NCBI GenBank assembly: GCA_900538475.1
Contig: UPYT01000040.1
Coordinates: forward strand, 1 to 10,349
DNA: 10,349 bases
Reading direction: 5' to 3'
Origin: an uncultured Clostridium sp.
GTDB taxonomy: Bacteria > Bacillota > Clostridia > Lachnospirales > Lachnospiraceae
The notes under the pieces are model-generated. The model did not search any database. It saw nothing but the letters and a program-made list of their open reading frames with translations, and had not been told where the DNA came from. A program made the translations under genes and the position numbers. Positions 5,877 through 10,349 of this stretch are shown piece after piece. The first letter of the stretch is position 1; each line of letters starts with the position of its first letter.

Positions 5877-7310
5877 ATGGCAGACAAACGAAAAAACAGA
5901 GATTTTGAAGGGAATGGCAAAAGAAAAAGCCAGATGGTAAAGTCGGAAAAAACCTGGGTGTCAGGAAAGTCCGGGAAGTCGTGCGAGAAGGGGACTGGAA
6001 GACAGTCCGGGAAGCCAGAAGGAACCTGGGCGCCAGGAAAGTCCGGGAAGTCGTGCGAGAAGGGGACTAGAAGACAGTCCGGGAAACCAGAGGGAACCTG
6101 GGTACTAGGAAAGTCTGAGAAAGGGGCTGAAAGACAGTCTACAAAACCGGAAATAGGAACAGTCAGAAAAAACAGTCTTTGTCCAGTTTCTCACAGATGC
6201 GGAGGCTGCCAGTATCTGGATATTCCTTATGAAGAACAGCTGAAAAAAAAGCAGGCTCAGATGCAGGCGCTGTTGGGCCGTTTCTGCAAGGTATACCCTA
6301 TAAAAGGGATGGATAATCCTTTTCATTATCGGAATAAGGTACATGCTGTTTTCGGCCACCGAAAAGGTGAAATTATATCAGGCGTTTATGAAGCCGGAAC
6401 CCATAATCTTGTTCCCGTAGAGACCTGCATGATCGAGGATGAAAAAGCAGATGAGATTATTGGAACCATTCGGGGAATGCTGAAATCCTTCAAAATAAAA
6501 ACCTTTGATGAAGATACTGGATATGGTCTGCTTCGTCATGTGCTGATTCGCAGGGGATTTGTGACCAATGAAATTATGGTTGTTCTGGTAACTGCTTCGC
6601 CAGTCTTTCCTTCAAAAAATAATTTTGTAAAGGCTTTGCGTGAAAAGCATCCGGAGATTACTACCATTGTTCAGAATATCAATGGAAGAGGAACCAGTAT
6701 GGTCCTGGGTGATCGGGAACAGATTTTATACGGCAAGGGATATATCGAGGACGTTTTATGCGGCTGTCGGTTCCGAATTTCCCCCAGATCCTTTTATCAG
6801 GTAAATCCGGTGCAGACAGAGTATCTTTATGGAAAAGCCATAGAATTGGCTGGACTGACAGGAAAGGAACTGGTTTTGGATGCCTATTGCGGAATCGGAA
6901 CCATTGGTATGATTGCAAGCAAACAGGCAAATACAGTAATCGGAGTAGAGCTGAATTCAGATGCGGTAAAGGATGCGATCCAGAATGCAAAAATGAATGG
7001 AATCAGAAATATTCGGTTTTTCTGTAACGATGCCACGAAATTTATGATGCAGATGGCGATGGCCAAAGATACAGTAGATGTGGTACTTATGGATCCCCCG
7101 CGAAGCGGAAGTACCGAAGAATTTATTCGGGCTGTGGCGGCAGTAAAAGCGAAACGGGTCGTATATATTTCCTGTGGGCCGGAGGCTCTGGCAAGAGATT
7201 TGGATATATTTGCAAAATGCGGATATCGGGCTCAGGGGGCTTGGCCGGTGGATATGTTTGCTTTTGTGGATCATACAGAATGTATCGTGAAGCTGGAGCG
7301 GGTGAATTAA
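5877..7310 (+). CDS. rlmD: RlmD-like 23S rRNA (uracil-C5)-methyltransferase with repetitive N-terminal extension
   Basis: A SAM-dependent RNA methyltransferase of the TrmA/RumA family, making m5U in 23S rRNA (U1939 and/or U747 by homology). After about 100 basic, low-complexity residues come iron-sulfur cysteines C102-x5-C108-GG-C111 and Cys184 (VETCM). The Rossmann domain has DAYCGIGTIG (SAM), MDPPRSG, and the nucleophile Cys433 in YISCGPEALARD, followed by the C-terminal HTEC with the general-base Glu. SCGP is found where SCNP is usual. No TRAM domain is present; the N-terminal extension stands in its place. Start ATG 5877 has AGGAAGAG (5861-5868) 8 nt upstream; GTG 5847 is an in-frame alternative without a good site. 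Length 477 aa. RlmD, RlmC and dual-specific RlmCD cannot be distinguished here. The TfoX-N gene follows after 51 nt, so they may be co-transcribed. Confidence 0.87.
   Translation: MADKRKNRDFEGNGKRKSQMVKSEKTWVSGKSGKSCEKGTGRQSGKPEGTWAPGKSGKSCEKGTRRQSGKPEGTWVLGKSEKGAERQSTKPEIGTVRKNSLCPVSHRCGGCQYLDIPYEEQLKKKQAQMQALLGRFCKVYPIKGMDNPFHYRNKVHAVFGHRKGEIISGVYEAGTHNLVPVETCMIEDEKADEIIGTIRGMLKSFKIKTFDEDTGYGLLRHVLIRRGFVTNEIMVVLVTASPVFPSKNNFVKALREKHPEITTIVQNINGRGTSMVLGDREQILYGKGYIEDVLCGCRFRISPRSFYQVNPVQTEYLYGKAIELAGLTGKELVLDAYCGIGTIGMIASKQANTVIGVELNSDAVKDAIQNAKMNGIRNIRFFCNDATKFMMQMAMAKDTVDVVLMDPPRSGSTEEFIRAVAAVKAKRVVYISCGPEALARDLDIFAKCGYRAQGAWPVDMFAFVDHTECIVKLERVN
5952..6158 (+). repeat. 72-bp in-frame tandem repeat in the methyltransferase N terminus (2.9 copies)
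   Basis: Copies at 5952-6023, 6024-6095 and 6096-6158. The first two are nearly identical, 72 bp and 24 codons each (TW..GKSGKSCEKGT.RQSGKPEG). The third is 63 bp with three codons missing and more changes (TWVLGKSEKGAERQSTKPEIG). The encoded segment is rich in Lys, Arg, Gly and Ser, hence probably disordered and RNA-binding. High DNA identity of the first two units suggests recent duplication or slippage. Confidence 0.9.
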
Positions 7311-7361
7311 CAGGATGAAATTATTCACATACAATTGAGAATTTATCATTTGAGGAAAACA

Positions 7362-7682
7362 ATGGCATCAAGCAAAAATTACTTACAATTTATTTTAGAG
7401 CAGTTATCCGAATTGGATGAAATTACATATCGGGCTATGATGGGAGAGTTTATTATTTATTATCGCGGCAAGATAGTAGGAGGCATTTATGATGACAGAC
7501 TGCTTGTAAAACCTACAAAGTCAGCAACTGCCTATATGACAGATCCGGTATATGAAGTACCTTATGAGGGAGCAAAAGAGATGCTGCTGGTAGAGGCGGT
7601 TGATCAGAAAGAATTTTTGACAGGGCTGTTCCACGCGATGTATGATGAACTGCCGCTGCCCAAACCAAAAAAGAAAAAATAG
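7362..7682 (+). CDS. TfoX/Sxy N-terminal domain protein
   Basis: A 106-residue protein made only of a TfoX-N domain: an N-terminal helix (YLQFILEQLSEL), the ITYRAMMGEFIIYYRGKIVGGIYDDRLLVKPT core with the family's MMGE..IYY...VGGI..DRL pattern, and a helical end with a Lys-rich tail (PKPKKKK). In gamma-proteobacteria TfoX/Sxy activates competence genes. Short single-domain versions in Firmicutes have no assigned role, so no competence function is claimed. Start ATG 7362 has GAGG (7352-7355) 6 nt upstream; the longer in-frame TTG at 7335 has none. It sits 51 nt after the methyltransferase gene and 24 nt before the hydrolase gene, likely one transcript. Confidence 0.85.
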   Translation: MASSKNYLQFILEQLSELDEITYRAMMGEFIIYYRGKIVGGIYDDRLLVKPTKSATAYMTDPVYEVPYEGAKEMLLVEAVDQKEFLTGLFHAMYDELPLPKPKKKK

Positions 7683-7706
7683 GTATTGCAAAGAGGCAAC
7701 AGATAA

Positions 7707-8306
7707 ATGGACAAGGCAATTTTGTATATACATGGAAAAGGCGGAAATCCGAAAGAGGCAGAGTATTATAACGCGTTCTTTAAGGAATATGATGTAATTG
7801 GTTTTAACTATTTTTCACAATCACCTTGGGAGGCGAAAAAAGAGTTTCCTGAATTGTTTGATAAATTATGCGGAGCATATAAGTCAGTAACAGTAATTGC
7901 GAACAGCATTGGTGCTTTCTTTGCTATGAGTGCTTTGTCAGACAGCAAAATAGAGAAGGCATACTTTATTTCTCCGGTTGTAGACATGGAAAGGTTGATT
8001 TGGAATATGATGCAGTGGGCGAATGTGACTGAGGATGACTTGCAGAAGCAGAAAGAAATCCCGACGTCTTTTGGGGAAACACTTTCCTGGGATTATCTTT
8101 GTTATGTGAGGGAGCATCCTGTTACCTGGATCGTTCCAACTCATATTTTATATGGAGAAAAGGATCATCTGACATCGTATGAAACGATATCTAAGTTTGC
8201 AGATAGAATCGGAGCAACACTCACAGTTATGGAAAACGGGGAGCATTGGTTTCATACGAAAGAGCAGATGGACTTTCTTTCTGACTGGATCAAGCAATAT
8301 ACCTGA
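7707..8306 (+). CDS. small alpha/beta-hydrolase
   Basis: A 199-aa cytoplasmic alpha/beta-hydrolase. Strand beta3 and the oxyanion loop read LYIHGKGGNP (from residue 6). The nucleophile elbow is IANSIGA with Ser67; Ala replaces the first Gly of the usual GxSxG. The acid is Asp153 in LYGEKDHLT, and the base His180 in GEHWFHT, so the triad is complete. There is no signal peptide. The substrate is unknown; esterase or peptidase activity is possible. RBS AGAGG (7692-7696) is 10 nt from the start. It is the last gene of the AT-richer central block. No clear T-run terminator follows; the 8351-8385 stem may be involved. Confidence 0.85.
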   Translation: MDKAILYIHGKGGNPKEAEYYNAFFKEYDVIGFNYFSQSPWEAKKEFPELFDKLCGAYKSVTVIANSIGAFFAMSALSDSKIEKAYFISPVVDMERLIWNMMQWANVTEDDLQKQKEIPTSFGETLSWDYLCYVREHPVTWIVPTHILYGEKDHLTSYETISKFADRIGATLTVMENGEHWFHTKEQMDFLSDWIKQYT

Positions 8307-8350
8307 TATAGTTCCAAGGATGGAATGAAGATGATAGGATAAAGTGTAAA

Positions 8351-8385
8351 TGGCATTTTTGGGCAAGAATTAGTCAAAAATGTCA
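8351..8385. other. 11-bp inverted repeat downstream of the hydrolase gene
   Basis: TGGCATTTTTG (8351-8361) and CAAAAATGTCA (8375-8385) are complementary apart from one G-U pair, with a 13-nt loop. No T tract follows on either strand, so it is not a standard terminator. It lies about 60 bp upstream of the -35 of the next transcription unit and might be a distal operator or part of a processed 3' UTR. Confidence 0.45.
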
Positions 8386-8415
8386 GAAGGTGAAGAGAGG
8401 ATATCGATTTTTGAG

Positions 8416-8435
8416 TCTATAAGACAACTTATAGA
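8416..8435. promoter_or_regulatory. palindromic operator candidate
   Basis: TCTATAAGACAACTTATAGA is a perfect 8-bp dyad with a 4-nt ACAA centre, ending 10 bp upstream of the -35 hexamer of the following promoter. Size and position fit the binding site of a dimeric winged-helix regulator; the regulator is not identified. Confidence 0.55.
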
Positions 8436-8445
8436 AAGAAAAATA

Positions 8446-8474
8446 TTTTCGAATAATACAAGATATGGTATAAT
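8446..8474 (+). promoter_or_regulatory. promoter of the small-ORF/DUF2262/TPR/Imm17 block
   Basis: A perfect TATAAT at 8469-8474 preceded by TGG forms an extended -10 element. TTTTCG (8446-8451), a poor -35, lies exactly 17 nt upstream. Transcription would start near 8481, about 30 nt before the small-ORF start codon at 8510. Confidence 0.75.
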
Positions 8475-8509
8475 AAAAACAATACTATGTAAATGAAAAG
8501 GGGGCCGCA

Positions 8510-8680
8510 ATGAATCAATCCATTGGACAGCAATTTGCTGTTTTCAGATACGAAAAAAATAGTTTGGTTGTTGAAGAGACTACATCTGCTGGTGGATGCG
8601 GCTCCTTCAACGCGGCTTCTTCATGTCCTGCGTCAGCCTGTCTTTTTGACCGTGCGGCGTGGGGCTTTTTTGTTATCTGA
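8510..8680 (+). CDS. 56-residue Cys-containing small protein of unknown family
   Basis: An unrecognised small ORF. It starts at ATG 8510 behind AAAGGGGG (8498-8505), shortly after the best promoter of the block, and ends with TGA 8678-8680, 19 nt before the DUF2262 start. The first 26 residues (from MNQSIGQQFAVFRYEKN to ETTS) are polar and charged. The rest is Gly/Ala/Ser-rich with three cysteines (Cys30, Cys39, Cys44: GGCGSFN, SSCPASAC) and a hydrophobic end, WGFFVI. The layout resembles a leader plus core peptide, but I see no modification enzyme or transporter nearby. Alternatives are a leader peptide coupling translation to the next gene, or the N-terminal stub of a gene cut by recombination, since base composition rises sharply near 8590. 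The overlapping TTG frame from 8523 has no ribosome binding site. Confidence 0.5.
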   Translation: MNQSIGQQFAVFRYEKNSLVVEETTSAGGCGSFNAASSCPASACLFDRAAWGFFVI

Positions 8681-8699
8681 ATGTTTAAGGGAGGACACC

Positions 8700-9542
8700 A
8701 TGAAAAAGAGAAAAGTCAGGGACTTTATTGCCCTGTATGCCTTGGAAGATGAGGAAAAGCTGGTACTGATCCAGAGCGGCACCAGCGCAGACAAGACTTT
8801 TCTGGATACTTTCTGGACAGCGCATACCCATGCCCTCGCCATGGCGGATGTCCAGACCGGACAGGTGCTCTTCGGCCGATGTTACTTGAGCTGGCCGCTG
8901 ACGGATAAGGAATGGGAAACCGGCGACTATTCCAATCGGTTTGCAAAGGGCAATATCTATCGGATCAAGGCCCGCGGCTGGAAGGGTGATGCCCTCAGCG
9001 AACCTCAGTGGTATGTCATGGAGGTACTGGAGGAGGGTGTACCCTGTCCGGCACTGGAGGAGATCTGGGCGGAGTACACAAAGCCTATTCTTCTGGAGGA
9101 CGAAGTGCTGGGAACCCTCACGCTGGATCGTGAGATGAGCACATTCGATGGGACCTGCAAGTGGATGGGAAAAGAAGTCAGGATTTCGTTGGATGTGGAG
9201 ATTGAAAAGAAATCGTCCTGGAACCGTGTCACCAATGTGATGAAGAAACTGGTGGCAGATCAGGAAGTCTGGGACAAGTCCCTGCGAGCGGTGGCTGCCC
9301 AAAAGCTCACTGCTCTGGCCAACGAGTGGCTGGCGGACAATGACCAGATCGACAGAGCCCCGGAGAAAGCTCCCATTACTGAGGATGAGTTCGCCCAACG
9401 TATCCTTCTCACAGAGTTTTCAGTCTCTCCCGGTGGGCATTTTACTGCTTGGTATGAGGACGATGATATGTTTTGGGGCCATGTGGTCACTGTGGATGGA
9501 ACACTGAAAAAAGGTCCCATCGGTGCGGATATGCAGGGATGA
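8700..9542 (+). CDS. DUF2262 domain-containing protein
   Basis: A 280-aa soluble protein. The C-terminal half (about 133-280) matches the DUF2262 pattern as I know it: DEVLGTLTLDREMSTFDG, a KWMGKEVRISLDVE strand pair, LVADQEVWDKSLR, LANEWLADND, then ITEDEFAQRI and SVSPGGHFTAWYEDDDMFWGHVV. The N-terminal half (1-130) is a separate mixed alpha/beta domain rich in Trp that I cannot name. No signal peptide or membrane segment. The biochemical role is unknown; I infer an immunity-type role from the Imm17 and TPR neighbours. The frame extends back to TTG 8523, but ATG 8700 follows AGGGAGG (8688-8694) with a 5-nt gap and begins MKKRKVRDF, so it is preferred. The gene is GC-richer than the hydrolase before it. 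Confidence 0.8.
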   Translation: MKKRKVRDFIALYALEDEEKLVLIQSGTSADKTFLDTFWTAHTHALAMADVQTGQVLFGRCYLSWPLTDKEWETGDYSNRFAKGNIYRIKARGWKGDALSEPQWYVMEVLEEGVPCPALEEIWAEYTKPILLEDEVLGTLTLDREMSTFDGTCKWMGKEVRISLDVEIEKKSSWNRVTNVMKKLVADQEVWDKSLRAVAAQKLTALANEWLADNDQIDRAPEKAPITEDEFAQRILLTEFSVSPGGHFTAWYEDDDMFWGHVVTVDGTLKKGPIGADMQG

Positions 9543-9563
9543 TACGGGAAAGGTGGTGAAACG

Positions 9564-10073
9564 ATGAATCAGACAGAAGAAACAAAGCTGCTGGAGCAGA
9601 TTGAGAAGTGGAATGATGCGGATGAATTCTCCCGATGTATTGAGGCCATCGAAGCCATCCCGGAGCACGAGCGGGATTATTTGCTGACCGTCAAGCTGAG
9701 CCGGGCTTACAGCAATCTGGCGGTTCTGGGAGATCATGGAGTGCATGGGAATGATGATGAAGTGGATGGGGACCTTCTCTGGCACGCCATTGAGCTGCTG
9801 GAATCCGTCCACACCCAGGGAGAGAACGATCCCTACTGGAACTCCCGGATGGGCTATTCCTGCCTGATGGCATACCGCTCCGCCGCCACCGCCTATGAAT
9901 ACGCAAAACGATGGCTGACCCTGGCTTCGGAGGATCCGGACGCCCAAAAGCTGGTCCGGAACTGTGAGGAATATCTGGAGGAGGAAAAAGCTCTGGAGCT
10001 GGATTTAAAAGAGCGGGAGGGAATCATCCGGCAGGAAACTCCCAATGATGTAAAGGGGGTTATCTGTAAATGA
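9564..10073 (+). CDS. TPR-like helical repeat protein
   Basis: A 169-aa, almost entirely alpha-helical acidic protein. Helical pairs with TPR character are visible: FSRCIEAIEAIPEHERDYLL followed by TVKLSRAYSNLAVLG, then DLLWHAIELLESV, DPYWNSRMGYSCLMAYRSAA, TAYEYAKRWLTLASEDPDA and a terminal coiled-coil-like stretch, EYLEEEKALELDLKERE. It probably acts as a protein-interaction module. Proteins of this type occur beside DUF-type and immunity-type genes in gut Firmicutes. RBS AGGTGG (9551-9556) is 7 nt from the start. The gene begins 21 nt after DUF2262 and its stop overlaps the next start by 4 bp (ATGA), showing translational coupling. Confidence 0.78.
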   Translation: MNQTEETKLLEQIEKWNDADEFSRCIEAIEAIPEHERDYLLTVKLSRAYSNLAVLGDHGVHGNDDEVDGDLLWHAIELLESVHTQGENDPYWNSRMGYSCLMAYRSAATAYEYAKRWLTLASEDPDAQKLVRNCEEYLEEEKALELDLKEREGIIRQETPNDVKGVICK

Positions 10074-10303
10074 ACAGCGAACAGATCACAGCTTTTTTGC
10101 AGGAGCATTGGTATATTGCCACAGTGATGATCGGGGCCGTGATTTTGATTGGAGCAATCCGTAACTGGAACTGGCTCTGCGACCCCACTGGAACACGGGA
10201 TGCCCATCGCCATAGCAGAGGATACCGGCGTGTGGTTTTCTTCCTGCTGGGCGTCCTCCTGATCGTAGTGAGTATCTGGGGATTTGTGCTGAAATTGAAA
10301 TAA
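10070..10303 (+). CDS. Imm17 family immunity protein (two-TM small membrane protein)
   Basis: A 77-residue membrane protein. TM1 covers about residues 14-30 (IATVMIGAVILIGAI) and TM2 about 54-74 (VVFFLLGVLLIVVSIWGFVL). The basic loop between them contains NWNWLCDPTGTRDAHRHSRG, which I recognise as the Imm17 pattern (W-LCDP followed by a basic G-R segment). Imm17 proteins are predicted to protect against polymorphic toxins; no toxin gene is in this window, so the partner is unknown. It overlaps the TPR gene stop by 4 bp, with AAAGGGGG (10052-10059) 10 nt upstream. It is the last gene seen, followed immediately by a hairpin structure. Confidence 0.78.
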   Translation: MNSEQITAFLQEHWYIATVMIGAVILIGAIRNWNWLCDPTGTRDAHRHSRGYRRVVFFLLGVLLIVVSIWGFVLKLK

Positions 10304-10348
10304 GGCTACCGCAATCCCACTGGCTTTAGACGGTGGGTTAAGGTAGCC
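10304..10348. other. nested hairpin directly after the Imm17 stop codon (terminator or IS200/IS605-type end)
   Basis: The outer stem GGCTACC (10304-10310) pairs with GGTAGCC (10342-10348). The inner stem CCCAC (10316-10320) pairs with GTGGG (10333-10337) and continues imperfectly to a TTTA loop. The window ends one base later, so a T tract cannot be checked. The inner segment CCCACTGGCTTTAGACGGTGGG-like core (10316-10337) resembles the imperfect hairpins at IS200/IS605 ends. Confidence 0.5.
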
Positions 10349-10349
10349 A

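Noticed and set aside
8510..8680. SCIFF/ranthipeptide or lanthipeptide precursor
   Set aside because: Only three Cys residues, no match to the SCIFF six-Cys pattern, and no radical SAM maturase, LanM or transporter gene in the window.
8523..8699. N-terminal extension of the DUF2262 protein from TTG 8523
   Set aside because: No Shine-Dalgarno before the TTG, whereas ATG 8700 has AGGGAGG; the extension also overlaps the better-supported 56-codon ORF in another frame.
8685..9398. Minus-strand ORF of 237 codons
   Set aside because: Complement of the DUF2262 gene, which has the good ribosome binding site and domain match; the reverse product has no recognisable motif.

Overview
The window looks like chromosomal DNA of a low-to-mid GC Gram-positive gut anaerobe, most likely a member of the Lachnospiraceae (Blautia/Ruminococcus/Dorea type). 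Three things suggest this: strong AGGAGG-like ribosome binding sites, TATAAT promoters (two with an extended TG motif), and recognisable families such as an amidase with choline-binding-type repeats, a PrdX-like deacylase and an Imm17 immunity protein. Species assignment is inference.

Layout. (1) 1-443: the 3' end of an N-acetylmuramoyl-L-alanine amidase with cell-wall-binding repeats, resembling a phage endolysin, GC-richer than the core genes. (2) 444-710: a short non-coding zone with ordered repeats, then a tRNA-Pro(GGG) on the minus strand with its own terminator and promoter. The tRNA 3' end faces the amidase, as expected for an element integrated at a tRNA gene. (3) 955-5048: a plus-strand group of housekeeping genes: a Cof-type HAD phosphatase, a dihydrolipoyl dehydrogenase, and an Xaa-Pro aminopeptidase that has its own promoter and terminator. 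(4) 5099-5686, minus strand: a free-standing Ala-tRNA(Pro)-type editing deacylase (PrdX/YbaK family). (5) 5877-8306, plus strand: an RlmD-like 23S rRNA m5U methyltransferase with an unusual tandem-repeat N-terminal extension, a TfoX-N domain protein and a small alpha/beta hydrolase. (6) 8307-10349: a GC-richer accessory block. It opens with inverted repeats and a good promoter, followed by a 56-residue Cys-containing small ORF, a DUF2262 protein, a TPR-like protein and a two-TM Imm17 protein. It closes with a nested hairpin that resembles IS200/IS605-type ends or a terminator.

How the genes relate. The central genes are ordinary core metabolism, RNA modification, translation quality control and peptide turnover. 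The two edges look mobile or accessory. The right-hand block resembles an orphan immunity cassette: the genes are tightly packed, with 19 and 21 nt gaps and one 4-bp stop/start overlap, under one promoter with a dyad just upstream, and no toxin gene is visible. The most novel-looking item is the 56-codon ORF 8510-8680. It has the best-placed promoter and ribosome binding site of the block but no family I recognise.
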